Assembly (NCBI GenBank): GCA_963821715.1 | Contig: CAWGET010000001.1 | Coordinates: forward strand, 496,001 to 560,000 | Direction of reading: 5' to 3' | From: CAWGET01 sp963821715 | GTDB lineage: Bacteria > Bacteroidota > Ignavibacteria > Ignavibacteriales > Melioribacteraceae | DNA length: 64,000 bases | Shown here: one piece after another, positions 19,619 through 27,680 of the stretch | Layout of the letters: each line of letters begins with the position of its first letter | How positions within the stretch are numbered: position 1 is the first letter of the stretch | Notes under the pieces: model-generated | What the model saw: only the letters and a program-made list of their open reading frames with translations | What the model was told of the DNA's origin: nothing | Databases searched by the model: none | Position numbers and translations under genes: made by a program

Positions 19619-21010
19619 ATGAATTTATATATCTCTATTATTTTAGTTTTTCTGAATTTAAATTCTTCCGATAATAAAAAAGAATTAGTTGATAAAGCTA
19701 AAGAAAGCCTTGATAAGGGTATAGAATTTTTCCATTCGCTAAATACATACGGCGGATATGTATATTTTTATTCAGTCGATGATTCCATAAGATGGGGCGA
19801 GGAAATAGCTGATGAAAATACTATTGAAGTCCAGCCTCCGGGAACTCCGGCAGTCGGGAATGCTTTCTTTAATGCTTATAAAGCAACCGGTAAAGAAAAA
19901 TATTTGGAATACTCAATGGATGCGGCTTACGCTCTGGTAGAAGGACAAAATAAATACGGAGGATGGGATCATATAATTATTTTCGGTAAAAAGGATGAAA
20001 ATCCTGCAGTAAGCTTTGATGATAATCAAACTCAGAGCGCAATTCGATTTTTAATGGCTGTTGAAAATAAAGTCCGGGATAAGAAAATATCCAACGCTGT
20101 TGATGAAGCTTTAAATCTTATGCTAAAAAGCCAGTTTGAAAATGGAGCCTGGCCTCACTATTATCCTACTCAGGGTAATTATAACGACCTGGCAACTTTT
20201 AATGATGCAACCATCAACAATAATATAGATGTAATGATTGATGCTTACAGATATTACGGCAAAGAAGAATATCTTCAAAGCATAATTAAAGCCGGCAATT
20301 ATATTATTGAATCGCAGATAGAAGAACCGCAGAGCGGCTGGGCGCAGCAATACGATGTAAATCTAAATCCTGCCTGGGCAAGAACTTTTGAGCCGCCTTC
20401 TGTTAACTCATTGGTTACTGTTCATAATATAAATTCGCTAATCAAAATTTATTTAGTAACTGGAAAAGCAAAATTTCTGGAACCGATACCCAAAGCATTT
20501 GAATGGCTGAAATCGGTTAAATTAGAAAATGGAAAACATCCAAGATTTGTTGAACTGGAAACAAACAAGCCGCTTTATTACGATAGAGGAAGAAAGAGAG
20601 TAAATTCTCTAGAAGAATTAAGCCGGGAAAGAAAACTAGTTTATGCATATCAATTAGATTTAGATGCGGAGTTAGACACACTTAAAAAACGCCTGGATAA
20701 TCTGGATAAATATGGAAGAGAAGAAAATCTTACAAGACTATATAATGATGAGAAACTTTTCCCGTTAAGATATTATTCAAGAAAAAATGGCATTCCCATT
20801 GAAGAAGAAGTAAAACAAATTATTACTGCACAAGATTCTTTAGGAAGATGGATTCAGGTTAAGGATAAGTACAGAGATAAAAAACCGAATCAGATCTGGT
20901 CCGGAGAATATGCTTATAGAGACAGGATAAGCAGTGAAACTTTTATTTACAATATTAACACTCTCAGTAAATATTTGTCTTTGAAAAGAAAGAGTTCAGA
21001 AATTAATTAA
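19619..21010 (+). CDS. Pectate lyase family 10 (PL10)
   Basis: A 463-residue protein with a short hydrophobic leader (residues 1-15) and the (alpha/alpha) toroid sequence of PL10 pectate lyases: GGWDHIIIFGKK, DDNQTQSAIRFLM, NGAWPHYYPTQGNY, TFNDATINNNIDVM, SGWAQQYDVNLNPAWARTFE and the C-terminal SGEYAYRDRISSETF. PL10 enzymes are Ca-dependent and beta-eliminate polygalacturonate. It lies 14 bases after PL1, and the next gene (the pectinesterase remnant) overlaps its stop codon by one base, so the three were one transcription unit. It has no sorting domain, unlike PL1, so it is probably periplasmic or envelope-bound. Confidence 0.9.
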   Translation: MNLYISIILVFLNLNSSDNKKELVDKAKESLDKGIEFFHSLNTYGGYVYFYSVDDSIRWGEEIADENTIEVQPPGTPAVGNAFFNAYKATGKEKYLEYSMDAAYALVEGQNKYGGWDHIIIFGKKDENPAVSFDDNQTQSAIRFLMAVENKVRDKKISNAVDEALNLMLKSQFENGAWPHYYPTQGNYNDLATFNDATINNNIDVMIDAYRYYGKEEYLQSIIKAGNYIIESQIEEPQSGWAQQYDVNLNPAWARTFEPPSVNSLVTVHNINSLIKIYLVTGKAKFLEPIPKAFEWLKSVKLENGKHPRFVELETNKPLYYDRGRKRVNSLEELSRERKLVYAYQLDLDAELDTLKKRLDNLDKYGREENLTRLYNDEKLFPLRYYSRKNGIPIEEEVKQIITAQDSLGRWIQVKDKYRDKKPNQIWSGEYAYRDRISSETFIYNINTLSKYLSLKRKSSEIN

Positions 21011-21372
21011 TGAAAAATCTCATTCTAGGATTATTTGTTTTCCTGCAAATCTCAATATTCAGCAGAAGAAAAACATTTCATAATTGTCTCTGCCGACGGT
21101 TCAGGAGATTACAAAACTCTAATAGAAGCTGTTGAAGCGCTGCCGATGTTTGTTTATCAAAGAAGAGTGATTTTTATCAAAAACGGAATTTATGAAGAAC
21201 GCATCAGAATTGATCAAGATAATATTACTTTACTTGGTGAAGGTAGAGAAAAAACTATAATCCAATACAATCTTCCAAGAGAAGAATGGGAAAAAATAAA
21301 GATCACATTGGTCATGGAGTTATAAGAAGATTAGATATTCCTCAATATCCCACAGAATTATTCATTAAATAA
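21010..21372 (+). pseudogene. Pectinesterase (CE8) remnant, frameshifted and truncated
   Basis: Starts at ATG 21010 overlapping the PL10 stop, with a signal-peptide-like leader (MKNLILGLFVFLQISIF). One missing base near 21058 moves it to the frame reading SAEEKHFIIVSADGSGDY, the N-terminal hallmark of pectin methylesterases, on through RIDQDNITLLGEGREKT. A second indel near 21297 restores KDHIGHGVI, after which only RRLDIPQYPTELFIK and a stop follow. Intact enzymes are ~300+ residues and need catalytic aspartates that lie beyond this point, so the product would be inactive. A large internal deletion or a mis-join is implied. Confidence 0.8.
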
Positions 21373-21711
21373 TTTTTGCAGGGATTTAACAATAATTACT
21401 GCTCTTAAAAAAATGATGCTTCTAAAATAATCTTAATCACAAATATTCTTTTTATAAATGCCGGACAAACAATCCGACATTTTTTTTGTAAGTATTATTA
21501 ATTCAATCAAAGCATTATAATGAACTTTGATTAGTTCCACTATTTAATTACTAGCTTCACATGATTTTTTCCTGTTTTCATTTCCGAAATTTATTTTAGC
21601 AATAATCTGCTTCTTAAAATATCTAAAAATTATAAATATTATATAATGAGCTTTTAAGCTAAGAAAATACGCATTATTGAATAGGCGAACTTATAATCAT
21701 TTATAATTTTA
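21373..21711. other. Intergenic stretch, 339 bases
   Basis: AT-rich. It contains the terminator at 21458-21487 and probably the promoter of the TPR gene. I see no other gene, RNA or repeat in it. Confidence 0.6.
21458..21487 (+). terminator. Rho-independent terminator ending the pectin operon
   Basis: Arms ATGCCGGA (21458-21465) and TCCGACAT (21473-21480) pair with one internal mismatch over a 7-base loop, followed by eight T. Placed ~85 bases after the pectinesterase remnant. Confidence 0.8.
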
Positions 21712-21723
21712 TTGGCAAAAAAA

Positions 21724-23601
21724 ATGAAAATTTTTCAAGAAATTAAAGAACGAAGATTACGTGAATGGGCAGCCGTTTATATTAGTTCCGGTTTAACTAT
21801 TATCGGAGTTGTCCATTTATTTAGTCTTCGGTATAGTTTACCCTCGTATATTTTCGATACAGTATTAGTTATTTTATTTTTCGGTTTTTTCAGTGTTATA
21901 ACAGCAGCATGGCGTCATGGTCAAAAGGGGAGGCAGAAAACCAACCTTAAAGAAATCGCCGCTCATTTAGTTATTTTTCTTTTAGCTGTAATTATATTTT
22001 ACCGTTTTATTCTTATTCCAAACAATAATGCCAAAATAGAAATTGAGGCGAATTCAATAGCCGTGTTACCCTTCGATAACCTCAGTGATTCCAAAGAAGA
22101 AGAGTATTTTAGCGATGGTGTTACTGAAGATATTCTTTCTCATTTATCTAAGGTAAGCGGATTAAAAGTAATTTCCCGCACTTCAGTTATGAAATATAAA
22201 GATTTGGACAAAAATATCAGAGAGATTGCTAATGAACTTGGAGTTGAGACGATTCTGGAAGGCAGTGTTCGACGCTCCGGAAACAGAGTCAGGATTGTTA
22301 GTCAGTTGATCGATGCTGCAACCGATGATCATATTTGGTCAGAAACTTACGACCGCGAATTGGATGATATTTTTTCGATTCAAACTGAAATAGCCGAAAA
22401 AATTACTGCTGCCTTGCAAACAAATTTGCTGCCTCTCGAAAAGGAATTAATTGAGGAACAAAATCCGGTAAATATAGATGCTTATACTTTTTATCTTAAA
22501 GGACGTCATTATTATTACAATTACAATGAAGAGGATAATGAGAGAGCGATCGATTTATTTAAAAAAGCGCTAAATGTAGATTCTGCTTATGCTTTAGCAT
22601 TAGCCGGTTTAGCAGATGCCTACAATCAAAAGGTGATTAAATATTGGCATTCGGACGAATGGCTCGATTCCGCTCTAATCTTGAGTAAAAAAGCAATTAA
22701 GATTAATCCTAATCTTCCTGAAAGTTATAAAGCTCTCGCGCTTACTTACGATAATCTGGGCGAAAGAAATCTGGCTTTAAGCGCTTATGAAAAAGCGCTC
22801 AGGTTAAACCCGAATTTCGCATCAGCCGCATTAAATTACGGACAGCTTAAACTTGCCGCGGGTAAATATGATGAAGCCCTATACTGGTTCCGAAGAACAA
22901 ATTCGCTCGAGCCCGACAATATTTGGGCAATAATGAGCATTGCAAATGTTTATAAAATTTTACGCTGTGATGATCTTGCAATTCAATGGGGGGAAAAGGC
23001 CATTTTTCTTGATGACCAAAACGCTTTCATCCAAATGCTCGCCGCTGATATTTATCTTTATTCCGGGGATTTTAAAAGCGCGAATGAACATATAAATAAT
23101 GCTGTTCTTATAGATGATAAACTATTTTTGAATTGGTTCTTTAAAAGTCAGATTGAAACCGTTTTAGGAAATTACAAGTTAGCTAAAGAATATATGGACA
23201 GCTCTATGACTCTTAACGGAACCGGTGATCCGGAATATTTCTATGGCCACACTCTTCTTCATTTAGAAGATAAAAATAAAGCTTTAAAAATTTTAGAAGA
23301 TGAAAAGAAAGAATATAAAGACTTTTTGCAAGAATATCCGGACGACGTCAGCATAATGGATCATATTGCCCTGGCGGAAATATACGCCATCCTTAACGAA
23401 AAAGAAAATGCATTTGAAATGTGGGAAACAGCAATAGACAGGGGATGGCTCGATATAAAAAGAAATACTCTTTATCCATACTTTGAAAACCTGAGGGATG
23501 ATCCGCGATACGGCATTTTAATTAATAAGATTCAGCACAAGATTGATGAGAGTAAATCATCCATTAAAAAAAAATATCCTGAGACCGAAATTTGCGAATA
23601 G
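21724..23601 (+). CDS. Membrane protein with FlgO/TolB-N-like domain and TPR repeats
   Basis: About 625 residues. Three hydrophobic segments lie in the first ~105 residues (around 14-31, 40-60 and 83-102). They are followed by the FlgO/TolB-amino-terminal-like domain (SIAVLPFDNLSDSKEEEYFS, then ELGVETILEGSVRRSGNRVR and DHIWSETYDRELDDIFSIQ; ~115-225) and a string of TPR helices to the C-terminus (for example NLPESYKALALTYDNLGERN, LNPNFASAALNYGQL). The same layout occurs in adenylate-cyclase-associated and winged-helix TPR proteins, but no cyclase or DNA-binding domain is seen here. Function is unknown, and a scaffold or signalling role at the membrane is a guess. An in-frame TTG at 21712 is an alternative start. 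Confidence 0.8.
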   Translation: MKIFQEIKERRLREWAAVYISSGLTIIGVVHLFSLRYSLPSYIFDTVLVILFFGFFSVITAAWRHGQKGRQKTNLKEIAAHLVIFLLAVIIFYRFILIPNNNAKIEIEANSIAVLPFDNLSDSKEEEYFSDGVTEDILSHLSKVSGLKVISRTSVMKYKDLDKNIREIANELGVETILEGSVRRSGNRVRIVSQLIDAATDDHIWSETYDRELDDIFSIQTEIAEKITAALQTNLLPLEKELIEEQNPVNIDAYTFYLKGRHYYYNYNEEDNERAIDLFKKALNVDSAYALALAGLADAYNQKVIKYWHSDEWLDSALILSKKAIKINPNLPESYKALALTYDNLGERNLALSAYEKALRLNPNFASAALNYGQLKLAAGKYDEALYWFRRTNSLEPDNIWAIMSIANVYKILRCDDLAIQWGEKAIFLDDQNAFIQMLAADIYLYSGDFKSANEHINNAVLIDDKLFLNWFFKSQIETVLGNYKLAKEYMDSSMTLNGTGDPEYFYGHTLLHLEDKNKALKILEDEKKEYKDFLQEYPDDVSIMDHIALAEIYAILNEKENAFEMWETAIDRGWLDIKRNTLYPYFENLRDDPRYGILINKIQHKIDESKSSIKKKYPETEICE

Positions 23602-23739
23602 TTATATGATGGTGGTATCAATTGCAGCCAAGAAAGTTGGATCTTGTGTTTCCCGGTGCGCTTGATCTCGGAAATGTTTCGCTTCTATCATGAATTAAAA
23701 GATGATATTAATAATTTGCTAAATACAAATTTTCACGAT

Positions 23740-23771
23740 ACGCTGCATATGATGCAGCGTCTCTATATTTT
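23740..23771 (+). terminator. Hairpin terminator with ACGCTGCAT/ATGCAGCGT arms
   Basis: Perfect 9-bp arms (23740-23748, 23752-23760) with a 3-base loop, followed by CTCTATATTTTT. The core ACGCTG...CAGCGTCTCT recurs in the terminator at 30520-30550. Confidence 0.7.
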
Positions 23772-23949
23772 TACTTAAACTGATTAACTATTGTGAATTG
23801 AGAATTTATAATCATTTGAATTTCATCTTCTTCAATCTTGAATGCTAATTTTTTTCTCAACTCTTCGTGTTTAATTTTTTCCCCAGAATAAAATTCCGAT
23901 TAATCTCCTGTAATTTATTATTTGTGGAAAGATCTATCAAAGATACTTT
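23771..23949 (-). pseudogene. Unrecognised C-terminal coding relic
   Basis: Read on the minus strand, the frame gives KVSLIDLSTNNKLQEINRNF. One indel later it continues YSGEKIKHEELRKKLAFKIE and ends QFTIVNQFK-stop. The amphipathic, Lys/Glu-rich text looks like real protein, but I cannot name a family, and no start is present. It may be the tail of a deleted gene. Chance is not excluded. Confidence 0.3.
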
Positions 23950-23963
23950 GTGAAATTACTGTC

Positions 23964-24851
23964 TTAAGGTTTGGATTTCTTAAAAAACTCATTTTGAAGT
24001 TGAATTACCGAATTATCATTCTTTAACACTTTAACAAGTTTTGCTAATTGCGCCGCTCGATGATTAAAAATTAAATTACCGATTTGTTTATCCGCTTCAC
24101 TTCCGTCCCCCGCGTAATGATTCGGATAACGCGCGTACCACCAAATTCCTGTAAAAGCGTAGGGTAGATTTTTTAATCGATTTAAATTTTCTCCGGATTC
24201 TTCCTTGCCCAATTCCGTCTTAGCCAAATCAGGTCGATGCGATTTAATCATCGAAGTTTCTGTCTCGCCGGCGTGTCCGTCAATCTTCGTTTTACGTAAT
24301 TCCAAAATTCTTTTTTCCACGGAAGAATCGGCTTCCGGTGTGAACAAAACCATGGCATAATCTTTTTCCTCGCGTAATTGCGCTTGTGCAAAATAATGAA
24401 GAAAGAAACGGTTGCCTCCGTGTCCGTTTACCAAAACAATTTTTTTAAATCCGTTTCTCGCGAGTTCATCGCAAGTCTCTTCCAAAAGATTCCAAACAAG
24501 TTCCGGACTGTAGGCAATTGCACCCGGTTGATGTTTTGCTTCGTATATTTGTCCGAAATAATATTGAGGAAAAACAACAAAGTATTCTTCGTTAGCTGCA
24601 CGGAGCGCTGTTTCCCGCGCGTCTAAAAGATCCGTTCCCAAAGGAAGATGCGGACCATGTTTTTCCAAAATTCCCATTGGTATTACACAAACGCTGTCTG
24701 CTAATTTTAACGCTGTACTAAATTCGGAAGCGTTTAACTCTTCATAATTAACCGGGATTGTTTCCGGTCTTCCCATATTTTGAGCGGAGAGGCTAAGACT
24801 AAAAATTATAAACATACAATTTGTTAATGCGGCTATAAAATATTTTTTCAT
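23964..24851 (-). CDS. Exported creatininase-family metalloprotein
   Basis: A ~295-residue protein of the creatininase/amidohydrolase family (creatininase, FAPy deformylase, mycofactocin MftE relatives). Metal-ligand motifs are GILEKHGPHLPLGTD, VNGHGGNRFF and DGHAGETETS. The start at 24851 is preferred over the in-frame ATG at 24890 because an AAGGA site lies just upstream and the protein then begins with a signal peptide (KKYFIAALTNCMFIIFSLSL, cleavage near SAQ). A secreted member is unusual for this largely cytosolic family. The substrate is unknown; a cyclic amide or similar hydrolysable bond is expected from the family. It is divergent from the arylsulfotransferase-like pair. Confidence 0.85.
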   Translation of the reverse strand: MKKYFIAALTNCMFIIFSLSLSAQNMGRPETIPVNYEELNASEFSTALKLADSVCVIPMGILEKHGPHLPLGTDLLDARETALRAANEEYFVVFPQYYFGQIYEAKHQPGAIAYSPELVWNLLEETCDELARNGFKKIVLVNGHGGNRFFLHYFAQAQLREEKDYAMVLFTPEADSSVEKRILELRKTKIDGHAGETETSMIKSHRPDLAKTELGKEESGENLNRLKNLPYAFTGIWWYARYPNHYAGDGSEADKQIGNLIFNHRAAQLAKLVKVLKNDNSVIQLQNEFFKKSKP

Positions 24852-25008
24852 TTTAATCCTTATTGTGTAGGAGGAATTGTCAATATCCATAATAATAAAA
24901 TGAATTTAAAAATGAAAAAGTAAAACTGAATTGTGACTTTCTTCATAGAAATAGAAAAGATTTTTAATTAGTTTGAAACCGTTAAATAATTCTCAATGGA
25001 AGTGATTA

Positions 25009-27578
25009 ATGGTGTTAAAAAAAATAATTACGGTTGTATTCTTTTTTGCCTTCACCAATTTACACGCGTACGAAAAACCGGCTCATGTAACTTATCTGCA
25101 TCCGGCACCGAACACGGTTTATCCAACCAACCAACCGACAATAATATTGAAAGTAGAGAAAAAATTTTCGGATAAATTAATTCGTCATAAAATATCCTTT
25201 GATCTTTCCGGCGAAAAAAGCGGTAAAATAGAAGGTGAGATTTTAGTCTCGGGCAATACAATTATCTTCAAACCAAAAACGGTTTTAGCTTTTGACGAAA
25301 AAATAAATGTAAAGCTGGATCTAAATTTAAGCAGCACTCAAAAGCCCTATAAATATTGGTTCAAAACCGGACGAGCAGAAAATTTTATCCGGGAAGATTC
25401 TCAGTTTCCTTCGCACGATGAAGAGGTAGCGCGGTTGCTAAATAAACCCGATTCAGTTCCGGAAACTTACGGTAAAGTTACACAAGTCAACGGCGTTTCT
25501 GTTCCGAGCGATTTTCCTGTTTTCAGACCAAGTGTTATGAATGAAGGTGTCGCTCCCGGAAAAATCTTTATCAATAATTGGCTGGGCACGCCGTACATAA
25601 TGATCTTTGAAAATGACGGAACACCTTACTTTTATCAGCGTGTGGAAGAAAGAGCGAGGGATTTTAAACTACAGCCAAATGGAATTCTTACCCGTCGATT
25701 CAATAAAGATTTAAATGCTTTTGTAGGAATGGACTCGAGCTATTCAATAATTGATACATTCAAGTGCGCGAACGGATTTTCGACTGACGAACATGAACTT
25801 TATATGTTGGAAGATGGACATTACTTTCTTATCGGGATCAGTTATAGCTATGTAGATATGCGGATGCTGATTGACGGTGGGAAGGCAAACGTAACGGTAA
25901 AGGAGAATCATATTCAGGAATTTGACGAAAACCATAATTTGGTTTTTGAGTGGTTATCGAACGAGCATTTTAATATTCTTGATGCGGTTCATGAAGATTT
26001 AACGGATGACTTTATTGATTATGTCCATATGAATTCCATTGCAGTTGATTACGACGGTAACATTATCATCTCCAGTAGGCATTTGAGCGAAGTGAGTAAG
26101 ATAAACAGGGAAACGGGAGAATTTATTTGGCGACTCGGTGGGGAAAATAATCAATTTGAATTTGTTAACGATGAGTACCAGAATTCGTATCAGCATCACG
26201 CGCGCCCGGTAAAAGGAGAACCAAATAATTATACAATATTTGATAACGGCAATTTCCATTCACCAAGGTTCTCCCGCGCAGTTGAATATAAAATTGATAC
26301 GGTAAATATGACGGCTGAAAATGTTTGGGAATTCAGGGATTCTCCAGATAAATATTCCTGGTGGATGGGTAACGCCCAACGGTTAGACAACGGAAATACT
26401 TTAATCAACTGGGCGAATGGTCCGCTTCCTAAAGCTACTGAAATTACTCCCAATGGGGAAAAAGTTTACGAAGCCGATTTCGTATTAGTTATACACATAC
26501 ATACAGGACTTTTAAATTTGAGTGGGAGAATGTTGCTCCGAAACCTTATCTTTTGTCGGAATCCAATCCCGACCGAGTTACGCTTATCTTCAATAAATTC
26601 GGCGATAAAAATATAGTAAAATATATAATCTACAGAGGAAGAACGCTTGAGGAAATGGCGCCCATAGATACGACGTCGAATACTTTTGCGCATCTTTATG
26701 ATTTTCCGATAAACGGCGAATATTATTTTACCGTTTATGCCGTTGATAGTTTAGGAGATACGAGCGAACCTTCCAACGTTGAAAAAGTCACAGTAAATTT
26801 TATTGAACCCGGAATAAATTATTTAACGAACGGAGATTTTAATTCCGGAACGAACGGCTGGAGTTTAGAGCTTCTTGACGGCGCGGCGGCGAGCGGTTCC
26901 GTTAACAACGCGGGAGAATATTTTATTCAGATTGACAGCAGCGGTTCGGAAATATGGTCGGTGCAGCTTGTGCAGGGAAATGTTCCTTTGATTAAAGATA
27001 GAAAATACAAATTTGAATTTGATGCCAGAGCGGAGGCTGATAAAATTATTGACGCAAAACTGGAAAGAGCCGGAGATCCATACGAAAATTACGGAAAGAT
27101 CGGTTCGTCAATTTTGAGTAGGACGATGAAACATTATGAATACGATTTTATAATGGAAAATGCATCGGATTACAACGCCCGGGTAGTTTTTAATTGCGGT
27201 AAATCGACCGTGGGTAGTTCAGAAGCCGATCTGTATATTGATAATGTATCGGTAAAGGAAATCGGTATTTCATCGCGTGATGATGAGGATGCGAATCCCT
27301 CATCGTACAAACTTTTCGCCAATTATCCGAACCCGTTCAATCCTGGCACAACAATAAAATATTCTTTACCCGAAAGAAGCGCCGTCTATATTGAAGTTTA
27401 TAATTCGCTCGGAGAAATTATAACAAAATTATTTGAGGGCGAACAGAATGCCGGAATACACGAAGTTTATTTTGACGGCTCCAAACTAAGTTCGGGTGTT
27501 TATTTTAATGTAATGAAGACGGGTTCTTCATCAAATAAAACAAAAGTTTTTACAAACAAAATGATACTATTGAAATAG
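25009..27578 (+). CDS. Secreted arylsulfotransferase-like beta-propeller protein with T9SS domain (one frameshift)
   Basis: Signal peptide (to ~20), Ig-like N-terminal domain, then an ASST-type six-bladed-propeller region: GTPYIMIFENDGTPYFYQRV, STDEHELYMLEDGHY, YVHMNSIAVDYDGNIIISSR, INRETGEFIWRLGGENNQF, NSYQHHARP. Candidate active-site residues by family analogy are His in DEHE, His in HMNSI, Arg in SSRH and His in QHHARP. The first frame (25009-26616) loses sense near 26485. The second frame continues YRTFKFEWENVAPKPYLL, a FN3/carbohydrate-binding-like segment, and the T9SS domain (NYPNPFNPGTTIKYS to NKMILLK). Joined length is ~855 residues. Bacterial ASSTs move sulfate between phenols; the real substrate here is unknown. 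Confidence 0.83.
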
Positions 27579-27680
27579 CTTTTAATGTTTTAAATGTTTC
27601 AAAAATTTCAAGCGCTTAATAATTATATCTGATATACAACTATAAATTTTTTATTAAATAAATCAAGCATGAGGAAGTTT

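Larger units (their letters stand above)
23602..23963. other. Intergenic stretch, 362 bases
   Basis: Holds a perfect hairpin (23740-23760) that ends the TPR gene transcript and a short, frameshifted minus-strand coding relic (23771-23949). No intact gene is seen. Confidence 0.55.

Noticed and set aside
26553..26700. Separate small gene starting inside the first arylsulfotransferase-like gene
   Set aside because: The second frame has no ribosome-binding site and its protein continues the upstream domain order (propeller end, FN3-like, T9SS domain), so it is one frameshifted gene.
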